From Parasponia andersonii (Eukaryota > Streptophyta > Magnoliopsida > Rosales > Cannabaceae): 64,000 bases of DNA. Numbering within the stretch: position 1 is the stretch's first letter; each line of letters opens with the position of its first letter. Position numbers and translations under genes: made by a program. Shown piece after piece: positions 1 through 12,755 of the stretch. The DNA is taken from positions 281,513-345,512 of the forward strand of contig JXTB01000117.1 of the NCBI GenBank assembly GCA_002914805.1. Direction: 5' to 3'. The notes under the pieces were generated by a model, which was given only the letters and a program-made list of their open reading frames with translations, was not told the origin of the DNA and ran no database searches.

Positions 1-31
1 TATATTATAAAGGTTTTAAAAAAATGGGAAT

Positions 32-235
32 CTCCTCCCAAATCTTGCCTACCCACTGAATTATAATATTTTTGCTTCTTTGTTAATTATTCCCCACATA
101 AGAAGATATATGGTTATGGACAAGTCAGCAATACCCTTGTATGTAGAAATTTACCATTTTCTCCAATATGGACAAATCTGTGTTTCTACTGGGAAAATAT
201 ATGTGAGAAAGGAAACAGAATTAATAAAAACGAAT
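32..235. repeat. Dispersed direct repeat, copy a (partner 1381-1605)
   Basis: Reads closely like 1381-1605: both run from a CTCC..CCAAATCT..CTACC..CACTGAA start through TTCTTTGTTAATTA, CCCCACATAAGAAGA, TACCCTTGT, CATTTTCTCCA and GGGAAAATAT. The second copy has a short extra duplication in the middle. Neither copy codes. The second copy lies about 180 bases upstream of the gene fragment at 1785, so the pair is probably leftover flank of duplicated gene copies. Confidence 0.75.
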
Positions 236-299
236 TACAAAAAATATATACTCAAAACATAAATTTCCTTATGAACAAAAATATGAACTTAAAGAAAAA

Positions 300-730
300 T
301 TGAAAAAATCAAATTAAAAACAAATTCGCTCCCTCACCGCCCTCCAAAATTTTGACAACCACTAAATTTCCAAATCACATGTCGAGATGATTTGGATGCA
401 CGGTGGAACATGTTTCATCATTGAAAAATTTTCTAACTAGTGATTAAAATGATTGGGATTGGCTAAATATGTCGTGGAACATGTTCGGCCGCCGTTGAAA
501 TTTTTTTAACATTATTGAAAAAAGATTTAATCATCAGTCAAAACAATCGATATAGGTGGTAGAACATGTCAGATCGCAGTTAAAATGACTAGAATTGGAA
601 TCAAATATGTTTTGGATCAGAATGTGCAATATGACAACAAGGGTTAATTTTGATAACATTTATGAATAAATTTCTCTTATTATTTAGTTTTGACAATATT
701 TATGGATGAATTTCTCTTATTACCACAGTG
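300..730. repeat. Diverged dispersed repeat rich in TTGAAAAATTTT/CTAACTAGTG words
   Basis: Locally less AT-rich than its surroundings. It shares diverged stretches with 25440-25890: TGTTCGGC..TTGAAAT..TTTAAC, AATTTT..AACTAGTG, and a closing stretch of the type TTTTGAxAACATTxATGAxTxAATxTC. It ends with a roughly 45-base tandem duplication (about 640-720). There is no coding potential. It may be a decayed transposon, class unknown. Confidence 0.45.
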
Positions 731-845
731 GCACTAGTAGACCTATATGTGTAAATACCTCCAAAGTTTTTCTCTTGGGAAGAATGAGATTAACATGCTA
801 AGATAACTTTGCCAGTTGGGACTAGTTCGTTTAAATTTGGTAGAG

Positions 846-1078
846 TATGTGTGTGATATTTTCGTTTAAATTTATAGTTAGTGATGGTTATTAGTTACGT
901 CCCACTTAAAAAAAAAACATAGTTCAGTTGGTCCAAAGTTTGAAGGATGTGTGTGTAAATTTGGAGGAATCAAGGGTTCAAACTTTGATAGAATGTATGT
1001 GTGATATTTTCGTTTAAATTTATAGTTAGTACTGATCATTAGTTAAGTCCCACTTAAAAAAAAAATATGCTAAGATAA
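846..1078. repeat. Two-copy direct repeat, about 138-base period
   Basis: A segment containing GTGTGATATTTTCGTTTAAA, TTTATAGTTAGT, ATTAGTTA and GTCCCACTTAAAAAAAAA occurs twice (about 846-920 and 983-1078), with a diverged spacer. The word ATGCTAAGATAACT also occurs before and after. This is a local duplication with no gene in it. Confidence 0.75.
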
Positions 1079-1164
1079 CTGAGAAAGCAAGAAAGTCTGC
1101 ATTAATTTACTCAGTTAATATCCAAAACTATCAGAATTTCTATCTTATCGACTTAAACTTAATA

Positions 1165-1310
1165 AATGAAAAACTAACCTATTTGTTATAAATTTATTTT
1201 ATTATTGAAAATAGATGAAAAATAGAAAAAAGTCAAGTACCAATCTCTCTTTCTCCTACCTCAAACGAATTTTACCTTTCATCATTCCAATAAAGATTCC
1301 CAATAATTAA
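1165..1310. repeat. Block shared with 24528-24662, upstream of two related gene fragments
   Basis: AAAACTAACC-CTATTTGTTATAAATT at the start and TTTCCAATAAAG..CCCAATAA at the end are common to this block and to 24528-24662. Each lies a short way upstream of a fragment of the same small-gene family (1785 and 24697). The simplest reading is that both fragments derive from one duplicated ancestral locus including its upstream DNA. Confidence 0.6.
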
Positions 1311-1344
1311 AAAAAAAAGCTTTATAACTCAGTTATTTAGTATC

Positions 1345-1345
1345 A

Positions 1346-1382
<37 letters not shown>
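1345..1382. repeat. (AT)n microsatellite
   Basis: An almost pure run of AT dinucleotides. Confidence 0.95.
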
Positions 1383-1784
1383 CTCCTTGTCTCCTTCCAA
1401 ATCTCGTCTACCTCACTGAAATATAATATTTTTCTTCTTTGTTAATTTTTCTTTTAGGGAAACTTCTTTGTTAATTAGTCCCCACATAAGAAGAATATAT
1501 TTTGATGGAAAGGTCAGTTATACCCTTGTCTATAGAAATCTATCATTTTCTCCATTTTGGACAAATTAGATTTCACGGGGAAAATATGTATGAGAAAAGA
1601 AACATAACGCAAAAATTACGCCTAATAATCATTTTTTAAAATTTATTTCAAAAATACTTGTTATTAATTTTCTTTCAAAAATATCTATTTTTAATCTTTC
1701 TTTCAAAAATACTTCTTTTATGGTCTATATTTTATATGTAAAATATAAGTAGTAGGATGGGTGAGAAATTGATTTCTGAAATTT

Positions 1785-1874
1785 GATCCAAATGAGGCTG
1801 CAAAGCTTCACGACGGGGTGGTGTTTGTAGATTTTGGTATGAGAAAAACAAACATACCCGTACGTGATGCCTAG
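1785..1874 (+). pseudogene. C-terminal fragment of the type-1 small gene family
   Basis: Reads as 29 codons ending in TAG, beginning DPNEAAKLHDGVVFVDFG and ending in a charged tail. It lines up with the last 30 residues of the genes at 12756 and 16569 (NEAAKxYGGVVFIDYGR). In-frame sequence stops just upstream at 1770, and no N-terminal part is present, so this is a truncated copy. The YGG of the intact copies is HDG here, and DYG is DFG, as also in the fragment at 24697. It is probably not expressed as a protein. Confidence 0.75.
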
Positions 1875-3239
1875 GGCTTGAAGTCAGATTGAAAGTAGTC
1901 ACTATCAATATATCCAACTCTAAAGAGATTTTGATAAACAGACCCACAGAAGAGCTTTCAATGTTTCGCTAAATGTTTTTAGAAAGCGACTGCTATCTAG
2001 CATTTCCATTGTGCCGCACACTTTGCAATGCTTGATGGTTACTTCCACATTTTAAATAAGAGCAGTCAACTGAAAACAAAGAGATTTAACAAAGAGAATG
2101 GTAAGACTGTGTTTGATGGATAGGAAAGAAAGTAGGTAAGAAGAAAAAAATTAAGAGAGAAAGAAAATATATAGAATAAAAAGAAAAATATTTTTCGTCC
2201 ATTATTATTTGGTATATAAGAAGAAAAATGTCTTTCGTCCATTATTATTTAGTATATAAGAAATAAGAAAATTAGTATATTTTAAAATAATTATTTTTTT
2301 TAATTAAAATTTGAAAAATAGTATATAAAGTTAATTTGATAAATTCATTTTAAAATATCAATAAAAAAAATTTTCCCCTCATTCCCCCTCCTTTTTCTTT
2401 TTTTTTTTTCCAATTTTGAAAAAAAAAAAATTGAAGTAAGCAAAACAACTGGTTCCCCTTTTTTCTTCTATTCCTTTATCTCTTTTACCAAACAATCAAA
2501 ATATTTATTTCCCTCTACTTTTCTATCAAAATTTTTCTTTTCTCTCCTTTTTCTTTCCTAGCCTAAGAGAATGAGGACTAAAGAGTTCATCTAGCCAGCA
2601 GGTTCTTTTTTACATTTTCTTTTTCCTTGGTTGCTTAGGACCCAGCTTGATTGGTGAAAAATTGGTCTATGATTTGGTGTTTGAAGTCTTGAAATGGGGT
2701 AATTAACCTTCAAAATAAAGGAAAGATGACCATTAAATATGACAGTAAGCCTAGACATTGAGAATGAAGATTTAAATGCCAAAAAGTTAAAAATAAAACC
2801 TTGTGATCACACATGATAAATAATAGAAATCATGAGTGAAATTTAGTCTCTTGTTTAGAATGGCAAAAAAAGAGGCGGGGGGAAAACCTATACAGTAAGA
2901 CGCAAGTGTAACATTGTTTGCAAGTTCTATCGTCGCAACTAAGACACTATAATTTAGTTTTTGATGCCGCAACACGGAGAAAACAATTCTAAACTTCAAT
3001 ACTACTTTCACGTAGATTTTCTTTGGCTTAATTTCTTTAATCGCTCTCTCGTCTTAAAGCATGTACTTTTATAATAAGAAAATTGATTGATATGAGGACT
3101 TCTTTTGTGACATTGTTAAAATGAGGACTTTTTAGAATTAAAGAATTTCAACAAATCTGGACTCCAAAGAAAACAAGAACACATAAGAAATAGTATATAA
3201 TCCAATGAAAGCTAAATTTAGCTAAGTTCATGAATCAAC
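1875..3239. other. Intergenic, AT-rich, no gene seen
   Basis: Contains a two-copy tandem repeat of about 38 bases with the core TTTCGTCCATTATTATTT (about 2182-2263), followed by a C/T and A-rich low-complexity stretch (2340-2560). Short open frames here are low-complexity or unsupported. Confidence 0.6.
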
Positions 3240-4865
3240 ACGTTAACCATTAAATTCAAATTCACATGACACAAATCAACTTATAGCCATGAGCTCACAT
3301 CCTCTCAGCTGTGAAAACTCGGGATGATGGTACTAAGTGTACCTAATAGCCTGCCTGACACCTAAGCCAATACCCAGAAGAGATACCCATGTATCGCCTA
3401 CCAAATCTAGAAGGGCAACCAAATAGCATACACCTGCCAAATAGGGAGGTAATTAGAAGTAATAAAACTCCACGTGAGTTTACAGACTCTACATTGATGG
3501 TGAGACATACAGTGCCACAATATCAATTCACGATGCTAACATGGTGCACATGTATAATCCTATGACACGTTCAATATAGAACTGAAATACAAAAATAATC
3601 TTGCTCTGGTTTTTCAATAAAATAAGCATATTAGGTTTTTATAGAAAAATGGATAGTATAATGGCTCTATTTTTGATATACCCAAAAATAATCTGCACTG
3701 AGAAAATTCCTATAGCATTATAGTATATATCATACAATCACATTCCACCACATATATCCAAATAATTCAAAACCATATTTATTCTCATATGTTGCAAAAA
3801 ATAAGTTTTATTCGAAAATGATATAAAATGAAGGTAATCAGGTCCCTAACTCACCAGAATAGCGACACCATATTATTGAATCCTCAAGGTGTTGTTGACA
3901 ATCGTCCGGAGGGCCAGGAACCAATACCAAGCCTTCAATCGTCCTCTTGCAGAAAATAAACTTCTCAACAGAGCTTCAAATCTACAAACAGACCTTTTCA
4001 CTGAATTCTTAATACCTAAAATAGCTAGATTAGACATATAACTTGTCCAATTCAGGCTCAGGCCCACACTGGACTAGTGGCATATAAATCGAGATAAATT
4101 TTAGCTATTCGATTTCGATTTTTATGCTAGTCACTAAACATATGCAATATATATCAAACTTCTCCATTTTCCAAGTACAATCGAAAAATGACAACAAAAA
4201 CACTATCCAACGGTCAGATGAAAAGTTAAACTTAAAGCTTAAAATATCCAAAAATGACAACTTTTGATTCAGGTAGTATGGGATTAAGATATATATATAT
4301 ATATATATATATAAATATATACGTTGACGATTCTTATGATGATATGAATCCAACAAACCCGGTTAGAGGTCAAAAAGTGGCCGGAATTATCGCCGGTGAG
4401 GAAAACTCCAAAACGGCTCCTCCTCCTTCTCCAGCAATGGCGGCTTCTCTGGCAGCTCCTAGAGATCGGTGATGGGCTCACGATGACCTGGAGAAGACTT
4501 GCCAGTGGCCTACTTGGCCGGACAATAGCTGAAGGCGAGGCGGCACTCCTCTTGGTTCTCGGCCGAGAGTGAGTAGAGAAATCGAGAGAGAGAGTGTCGA
4601 GGGGGAGGGTAGGGGGAGGGAGGGGAGTGAGGGAATAGAGGGAGAGAGAAGTGACAGGGTCATGTGGCCCTGTTGTAATGGAGACTGTGCAATTTAAAAA
4701 ATTGTACAATAGTCCCCAAAATTTCAAATCTCTTTCAAACTAGTCTCCCAAAAATTGCAATTTAGTTATTTCTCCAATAAACTTTTACAAATTAATCCCT
4801 CCATTATTATATCTAGAAAATTAGTAAAATACCCAAATTACCCTCAAAAATTCTGAGTTTTTACA
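3240..4865 (-). mobile_element. Solo-LTR-like block, family G, copy A (minus orientation, one end missing)
   Basis: Read on the minus strand it starts TGTAAAAACTCAGAATTTT, an LTR-like 5' end. It then has a C/T-rich segment with a GGGCCACATGACCCTG-like core, and carries the same landmarks in the same order as the block at 33375-35285: CAATCGTCC, GAATTCAGTGAAxAGG, TTTGTAGATTTGAAGC-type sequence and GAGAGGATG-type sequence. There is no gag or pol between or beside the blocks. This suggests a solo LTR or a fragment of a large LTR element, probably Ty3/Gypsy-type by length and style. The end near 3240 does not continue as in the 33-kb copy. Old by divergence. Confidence 0.55.
4279..4320. repeat. 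(AT)n tract inside LTR-like copy A
   Basis: A near-pure AT run. Copy B of the same block has a much longer AT tract at the matching place (29263-29333), and copy C has only a short one near 33905. Confidence 0.9.
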
Positions 4866-4954
4866 TTATATATCTTGTTACATTTTATACATACCATAGG
4901 ATTACACACTTGAGTTCCATAATTACATCATAGTAGTTTAGATCACTAGCAAGT

Positions 4955-5460
4955 CGCAATAGTGCTAGGGGAAAGACCTAGGCCCCTACGCAAGTTTGTG
5001 GTTGATATACCTACGGGTTGTATTAGGATGCTAGTTACCTCTACTATAGAGGTATTACAGACTCATAATGGGAGGATAAGAGCTCACTCATATACTTGGT
5101 TGATATATGAAATGTACAGTCATGTGTTTCTGATTTTAGTTTTGAATATGTGAATATTCTGGATATCAAATATTTTATAAGCTTGGTTTATAAATGGATT
5201 TTGGAAAAGGTATTAACCATACAAATTTGATAAAATTGCATCTAATAAAAAAGGTAATTAAATTTCTATTGAGTATGTGAATGCTCACCCCCGCTATTTC
5301 TCCCACTTTTAGGTATTTGTCTAATTGAGGTAGCCGTCTTTATAGATAGAGATGTTGTATAGCTTGTGTATATAGCTCTACTCTTAATCCCTAGTAAGTG
5401 TTCGTACTCTGCTATTTTCTTTTTTGTTCAGTTATTTAGCCAAAATTAATAAATCTAATA
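4955..5460 (+). repeat. Probable LTR-derived fragment, plus orientation
   Basis: Non-coding, with GGGAGGATAAGAGCTCACTCATA followed later by TGAATGCTCACCCC, CTATTTCTCCCACTTTTAGG and a stretch resembling the 3' part of large plant LTRs. It loosely resembles 34850-35280 of copy C. There are no clear ends, so the family assignment is tentative. Confidence 0.35.
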
Positions 5461-5882
5461 AGTGGATATATGAGGATAATTTTGTTATCAATTTGAGCAC
5501 TTAAAACTATAAGTGATTTAATGTAAATTTTTTGGATATTAGGCTAAAGTTTTCATTTGAATTTATTTTCCAAAATTTATGACTTCTCAACAAGTAACTA
5601 AATAGGATAGCTAGAAATTTTTTTGAAATTTAAGGGCTATTTTTCTTCAGTAACTACATACTAATACAAGTTTTTAATGATATAGAGCTCATAATGGCCT
5701 AAGGATCAAAATGAAATTATCTAATACTTGATTTCACATAAGTTTCAAAAAATTAATATTTTCTTATATTTTCACTTAAAATTATTATAAGTCACCGCTT
5801 TGGATTTTCAATCATGATAGTTGAACTTCTCTTTTAAAATTGATTCGAGTATAGACAACTGAAAAAATAGAATTTTTTAAGA

Positions 5883-6210
5883 AAATTACTATTAGAAATA
5901 GTTAGCTGGGTTTAGTAAGTTGTATTCTAATTTTTCATTAAAAACAACAGTAGTCCTTACAGCCTTTTTCAAGGACAGGAATCCAAAGAAAAAGAACCCA
6001 AGACTTAACTGTCCAACTTTACTTCCAACCCCAAAAGGAAAAATGAATAGGATTTGTTTTTTAAAAGAATGACTTAGAAATAATTAGTTGGGTTTAGTAA
6101 GTGGTACTCTAATTTTCCATTAAAAATAACAGTAGTCCTTCTGGCCTTTTTCAAGGAAAAAAATCTAAAGAAAAAGGAACCAGAGACTTAAGTATCCAAC
6201 TCAGCTTCCA
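5883..6210. repeat. Two-copy tandem duplication, about 185-base period
   Basis: The stretch GAAATA-TTAG-TGGGTTTAGTAAGT..AACAGTAGTCCTT..GCCTTTTTCAAGGA..AGACTTAA..TCCAAC occurs at about 5890-6035 and again at about 6070-6210, with the same order of landmarks. Non-coding. Confidence 0.8.
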
Positions 6211-6529
6211 CCCTGACCCATATGCTTACCTAGTTAGAGGCCATAAAGCCCAAAAATCCAAATAACACAATAATCAGGCATCAAGCCACTAGTACTACTA
6301 TGTTTTGTCAGATACTTAAATGCTTAAGAGTTTTTAAGAAAAGTATAATTCAATATAACAGATATTGACTTCAAAAATAAGTGCAACTACCAAAAAATTA
6401 CTCTTGTGAACTAAATATGTCATTTAGGTGAAGGATATGAATTATAGGATGGTAGGTTGTAATGTTGCAATTTTCGATTAAAAAAAAAAACAAAAAAGTC
6501 CAGTCACGTTTTGCTTATTAAGTTCATAT

Positions 6530-6992
6530 TGTTAGAATTTGGCTTGTTAACTTTTGTAATTGTTTTACGCTTTGTCCCACATTACTTGTGTATGAATATT
6601 TGGGGCCTACAGTTGGCTATAAATAAAGTCTTCTGTAATTAGTTTTAATTATCCTAAAATTATTTTCCTATTAGTGAAGACCTTATTCCTAAATATCTCC
6701 ATAGTTTTATTGTTTTACCCTTTTTCCTATTTGCTTTTGGGTTTTTGCATTACAGTCCAAATTTTTGTATTTCCTCATATCTGAAGTTAGTAAACTGGTC
6801 GGCAACGCCCCGAGGACGTAGGTAATTTGCTGAACCTCGCTAAATTTTGTGTTCTCTTTTATTTTTGTATTTAGTAATTTCAGCGCATTTTCTCCTTTCA
6901 TTAACTTCAGTAGCTAGTTAGTAGTTTATATTTTATATTGTCTTAGTATTAAATATAATCATCTGAAGTAGTTGTGCTTATACTACACAACA
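6530..6992 (+). repeat. 5' LTR of Copia-1
   Basis: 463 bases, homologous to 11169-11636 and to both LTRs of the element at 18909. Carries a TATA-like GCTATAAATAAAG promoter core near 6617 and precedes the tRNA-iMet binding site at about 6995. Confidence 0.9.
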
Positions 6993-9900
6993 AATGGTAT
7001 CAGAGCAACAGGTTCGTCCTAGGCTTTATTTAGTAGCTATTTGAATTATTAGAAGAAATGTCAGAATCTTCGTCAATACCGGCAAAGACGAAGACTATAC
7101 TAGTGCAAAAATCAATGTGGAGAAAATTGGTGGCTGAAATAACTTCAGCTTGTGGCAATATGAGGTATTAGATAGTTTATGTTAACAAAATCAGGATATT
7201 GCTCTTGAGTAGATGAAACCAAAAAAAATAGATGATAAAGAATGGGAGAGGATCAATCATTAAGCTTGTGGTACGATCTGCTCATGTCTTTGTACAGAAC
7301 AGAAGTATTTATTCATGAGAGAGACTTCTGCAAGTAAGTTGTGGAAGACACTCAAGAATAAGTATATGAAGAAGAGTAATGAGAACCGGCTATACTTGAA
7401 GAAGAGACTTTTCCGCCTCTAGTTGAAGCCTGGTATGACTATTGATGACCATATTAATACTTTCAATCATTTGATAGCAGATTTGTTGAATTTGGATGAA
7501 ACCTTCAAAGATGAAGATAAAGCAATGTTATTGATTGAGTCTCTTCCTGATAAGTTAGATTATCTATGTATTACGTTGCTTTATGGGAAGGAAAAATTAT
7601 CCTTCAATGAAGTGAGTGTTGCATTGTACAATCATGAGATTCGAAAGAAAGTTTAGAAGGAGAATAGGGACATTTCAATAGAAGCGCTTACAACAAGGGG
7701 ACGTAGTTAAAGCCATAAGTAGAAGAAAAATGGTAGATCTCGTTCAAATGGTAGACCTATTAAGGATGAATGTGCCTTTTGTCATGAAAAAGGGAATTAG
7801 AAGAAAGATTGTCTGAAGTTTCAGAATAAAAGCAAGGGCAAAGCTAATTCTGATGCATATATGGCTAAAGTCGAAGATGATGAGTCAGATTTTTCTCTAG
7901 TTAGTCAATCTTTGACGTCACAATATGATGAAGGGATTTTAGATTCGGGTTGCACTTATCATATATGTTCTCACAAGGAGTGATTCTTCAACTTTGAAGA
8001 GCTAAATGATGGAGTTATTTACATAGGTAATAATGAATCGTGTAAAACAGCTAGAGTAGGTTCAATTTGATTGAAGAATCATGATGAATTGACTAAAGTT
8101 CTAATAGATGTTTGGTATTTACTGAAATTGAAGAAGAATCTCATCTCTTTGAGAGGTTTAGAATCTAAAGGCTTCGCTATGTCTATACGAGATAGAATTT
8201 TGAAGGTCACTTCAGGCTTTTTGGTGGTAATGAAAGGTACAAGAAGAAATAACTTGTATTACAATAATGGTAGTATAGTTATTGGATCAATTGCTGCAGT
8301 TTCTAAGGATAATGAAGCTTCAGAAATTACCAGGCTATAGCATATGCATCTAGAACATGCAGGGAAAAAAGCTTTCTTTAGTTTAGTGAAGCATGGTTTA
8401 ATGAAAAGAGCAAAGACCTGCAAGTTAGACTTTTATAAATATTGGGAAAACATATAAGAGTGAAGTTTAGCACAACAATTTATAATACTGATGGTTTTCT
8501 AGATTCTATTCATTCTGATGTGTGGGAACCTACCAAGACAGCTTCTTTGGGAGGTATGCATTATTTTGTTACTTTTGTCGACAAATTTTCTAGAAGAGTT
8601 TGGGTGTATGTAATAAAGACTAAGGATGACATACTTGAAGTTTTCCTTAAATGGAAAAAGATGATTGAGACTCAGATTGATTGAAAGATTAAACGACTTC
8701 GATCAGACAACAGTGGAGAATATAAGAGTGATCTATTTTTAGAAGTTTGTCAGTCTGAAGGTATTGTACATCACTTTAGAGTCCAAAAAACACCACAACA
8801 GAATAGGGTGGCAGAACGCATAGATCAGACTTTACTGGAAAAGGTTCGGTGTATGTTGTCTAATGTTAGATTGGGCAAAGTTTTTTGGGCTGAGGCAATT
8901 ACATATACATATCATCTCATTAATCATTTATTATCGACAGCAATTGGAGGCAAAACCCCTCTTGAGGTATGGTCTAGAAAACCTACTAGTGATTATGATT
9001 CTTTGCATGTATTTGATTCTATTGCCTATTATCATGTGAAAGAATCCAAGTTAGATCCGAGAGCTAAGAAAGCATTATTTATGGATATCAACTTAGGTAT
9101 AAAGGGATATCAACTTTGGTGTCTAAGTTCGAGGAAGATTTTATTTAACATGGATGTTACTTTTGATGTGTCTACCATATTGAAGAAGGTAACAGAAGAC
9201 CGAGAGAAGACTATTAGTATTCTGCAGCAGGTGGAGCCTAGTTGACAGCAGGTAGAGTTTGAGAAAGCAATAACAGTAGTCCCAGCTAATGTTGTTGAAA
9301 ATAGTGGTGACACTCCATTGGCAGAGGAGGATAGTGAAAAATGATGAAGAGATTCCAACCCAAGAGCCTCAACAGTAACAAGAATTCATTGCATATAATA
9401 GGCCAAGACATGAAATTTGAAAATCTGCTACATTTGTTGATATGGTGGCCTATGCACTTTCCATTATAGATGATGATGTTCCTTCCACGTTTAATGCAGT
9501 CAGAAGTTTAGAAACTGAATAGTGAAAGAAAGCAATAGAGGAAGAAATACAATCTCTTCAGAAGAATGAAATTTTGGAGCTAGCTCAACTATTGAAGCAT
9601 AAGAAGGCAATTAGGTGCAAATGGGTATATAAAAAGAAAGAAGAATTTTCTGATAAAAATGATGTTCGCTTCAAGGTAAGATTGGTAATGAAAAGCTATG
9701 CTCAATTAGAGGGAATTGATTACAATAAGATATTTTTTTCAGTTATTAAACATTCCTTCATTAGAATTTTGTTAGCCTTAGTAGCACAGATAGAACTTGA
9801 ACCAGTTCAATTGGATGTGAAAACTACATTTTTACACGGTGATTTAGAAAAGGAAATCTATATGTCTCAGCTAGAAGGATTCAAGATTGCTGAAAAAGAA

Positions 9901-11168
9901 AATTGGGTTTGCAAACTAAAAAGATTGCTTTATGGGCTGAAACAATCGCCAAGGTAGTGGTACAAGCAATCTGATCGGTTTATGATGGGTCAGAATTATA
10001 CAAGAAGCAAGTTTGATAATTGCATGTATTTTTCCAGGCTCTAAGGTAGGTCTTTTATTTATCTACTCTTGTATGTTGATGATATATTGATAGCTCCGAA
10101 AAATCAAGAAGAAATTGAGAAGTTGAAGACTCGGTTGAATCAAGAGTTTAAGATAAAGGATCTCAGTGAAGTGAAGAAGATTCTCAATGAAGCGAAGAAA
10201 ATTCTCAATATGGAGTTTAGTAGAGATAAAGGGAGAAGCAATGTTAGTTTGACTCAGAAATAATATCTAAAGAAAGTATTACAGTATTTTGGTATGACTA
10301 AACAATCAAACCTATTAGTACGTCGCTTGCTCCTCATTTCAAACTCAGTGCGTCTTTATCTCTGAGTATAGATGTAGAGCGAGAGTACATGTCACAAGTT
10401 CCGTATTCAAATGCGATTGATAGATTGATGTATGCGATGGTATGTACGAGACCTAACATTTCACATGCAGTTAGAGTTGTGAGCAGGTATATGCATGATC
10501 CGAGAAAAGATCATTGGCAAGCCGTGAAATAGATTCTACGATACTTATTGAAGACTGTAGATGTTGGTTTGGTTTTTGAGCAAGATGGTAGACTTGGTCA
10601 GAGTCTGACTAGTTATATTTATTCTAATTATACTGGTGATTTAGATAAACGTCGTTTAACTACTAGATATGTATTCACATTTACAAGAGTACCAATCAGT
10701 TGGAAGTCTACTTTCAATTTACAGTTGTTTTGTCTACTACAGAGGCAGAGTACATAGCAGTTACAATGATTGTGAAGAAAGCTATTTAGTTACAAGAATT
10801 ACAAGAAGAGCTAGGAGTTATTCAAGAGCATGTCTGTATTTATTCTAATAGTCAGAGTGTCATTCACTTAGTGAAGAATCTAGTATACCATATATGTACG
10901 AAGCATATTGATATCCAACATCACTTTGTGCAAGAGATTATTGATGAAGGAAATATATTACTTTAGAAGATTGAGACTGCTGAGAATCTTACAGATATGA
11001 TGACTAAGGTGGTGACATCGATCAAGTTCAATCATTGTTTAGACTTGATCAATATTCTACAAATTTGATGGCACCTTTTGACACATAAAGTGGTGTTATT
11101 GTAATAGATAAAGGATACGAGAAATAGGGAAACTTGGGTAGGACTTATTAACTCACCAAGGTAGAAAT

Positions 11169-11636
11169 TGTTAAAATTTGGTTTGTTAGTTTTTGTAATT
11201 ATTTTGCACTTTGTCCCACATTGCTTATATATGAATATTTGGGGTCTAAAATTGGGTATAAATAAAGTCTTCTATAATTGGTTTTAATCATCTCAAAATT
11301 AGTTTCCTATTGGTGAGAACCTTTATTCCTAAGGACCTCTATAGTTTTATTTTTTTTTACCCCTTTTTCCCTTTTGTTTCTGATTTTTTACATTATATTC
11401 CAGATTTTGTATTTTCTCTTATTTGAAGTTAGTGAAGTGGTTAACAATGTCCCGATGACGCAGGTAATTTGCCAAACCTTACTAAATTTTGTGTTCTCTT
11501 TTATTTTTTTGCATTAAATTTTTTCTGTGTGTTTTTTGTTTTCGTTAATTTCAGTAACTAGTTAATAATTCATATTGAATATTATCTTAGTATTAAATAT
11601 AAGTATTTAAAATAGTTGTGTTTCCGCTACATAATA
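11169..11636 (+). repeat. 3' LTR of Copia-1
   Basis: Homologous to the 5' LTR along its length with many substitutions. It follows the short purine-rich CACCAAGGTAGAAAT that precedes the 3' LTR in this family. Confidence 0.9.
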
Positions 11637-11699
11637 CACATTGTATACATCAAAGTAAATATTAATTTTTCCAGAAAAAAAGGTAAATATTACTTTACA

Positions 11700-12755
11700 C
11701 ATAGGACCAAGCACCACAATTATACGAGCCTTGGCCTTAGCCTCTTAGAATATTTTTCTTCAAATTAATTTTAATTAATTTCCTTGCTATCTCCACTACT
11801 TGTTAGTCCAAATAAGGGAAGCCTCATTCATCAATATTGTTACGCATAATCTATTAGGTCACCTTGCTGACGTTTCAATCTTATCGAGCAAGTAAGGCTA
11901 GGGATTGTTAGAGTCTATAAAGATTATCCCCTATTCTTTCTTTTTCCTGTTCGAAAACCTGGTTTCTTAAGGGAAAGAAAAACACTTCTTTTTCCTGTTC
12001 GGAATCTGGTTTCTTAAGAGAAAGAAAAACTAATTTTAAGGATTATATTTTTTCTTGTTTGCCTTCGGACAAAAAATAAAGAGAAATAATTTTAAAAAAA
12101 TGAGAGTTTAATTTGATGTTAATCTTCTGTATATATGTGGAATTTTGACAAATAGATTATAAAAGAAAAAATTATCAAAATTAAATTTTATAGAATTTTA
12201 AGAAAATATTTTTCTCTTTTTCATTCTCAACTTTTTCTTCACAAATTTTTTTCATATCAAAATCCAAGTTCCAAACAAATCAAATAATTGCGCTTCAAGA
12301 TTATTCCCACGTATACCAAAGTTATTCTTCATCCACAAACCGTTCCACGACAAATTAATTAGATCAAATATGTCCAAGTATATCATATTCGTTTCAATCT
12401 TTTAGAAAGAGAAATGTCTTGATCTTCCCTTTATTCCTTCTACATGTGATATGTTTTGGAATTTGGATATAGCTAATAATAATTATTTAACTAAATAAAA
12501 CATAGAACTTAACATAAACTAAATGTACAAAAAGGAGGCCAGAAGTAAATTAATTTGTGTGTAAAGAATCACCATATGATTATATGGAAAGTATGCTTTA
12601 GAATATGTGTTAAGGAAGCTACTACTCTGTGTTCTATATAAGGGACTACTTGGCCCTTTAGCCTTTGTATCAGTAAACAAAGAGTCAAAAGTATTCCTTA
12701 CAATAAGTACTAGCTTTTTGCTCAATCCTTATTTAGATTCTTAGTTCCAATTTCC
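11700..12755 (+). promoter_or_regulatory. Upstream region of type-1 gene 1, duplicated at 15440-16568
   Basis: The stretches ATCAATATTGTT-CGCAT, AATAATTGC-CTTCAAGATTATTCC, CATCCACAAACCGTTCCACGA and TTTGTGTGTAAAGAATCACC occur in the same order upstream of gene 2, so the duplication carried at least 1 kb of promoter. TATATAAG lies at 12635-12642, 121 bases before the ATG, and the presumed leader runs through CCTTTGTATCAGTAAACAAA. A near-perfect local duplication with TTTTTCCTGTTCG and CTGGTTTCTTAAG lies at about 11940-12030. Confidence 0.7.
12635..12642 (+). promoter_or_regulatory. TATA box of type-1 gene 1
   Basis: TATATAAG in the conserved context TTCTATATAAGG, matched at the same relative place in gene 2 (16465-16472). 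The start codon is 121 bases downstream. Confidence 0.7.

Larger units (their letters stand above)
6530..11636 (+). mobile_element. Ty1/Copia LTR retrotransposon, Tork/Tnt1-like, broken (Copia-1)
   Basis: Full-length layout. LTRs lie at 6530-6992 and 11169-11636, beginning TGTTA and ending near CA. A tRNA-iMet primer-binding site TGGTATCAGAGC lies just inside the 5' LTR. Then come gag (about 7058-7830, with a CCHC-type knuckle near 7770), aspartic protease (near 7940), GAG-pre-integrase and integrase (about 8150-9400), reverse transcriptase (about 9560-10280, YVDD box) and RNase H (about 10540-11040). The flanks CATAT and CACAT look like a 5-bp target duplication that has since drifted by one base. 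The coding region is broken in many places (a dozen or more), so the element cannot be autonomous. Same family and orientation as 18909-23981; LTR divergence indicates an insertion millions of years old. Confidence 0.93.

Noticed and set aside
4284-4727. 147-codon Ser/Pro/Arg-rich minus-strand frame
   Set aside because: Lies in the C/T-rich part of LTR-like copy A, runs into an AT microsatellite, and is not conserved as a frame in copies B or C.
6995-7006. tRNA-like sequence TGGTATCAGAGC (also near 19373 and 36562)
   Set aside because: These are retrotransposon primer-binding sites, not tRNA genes; no cloverleaf is present.
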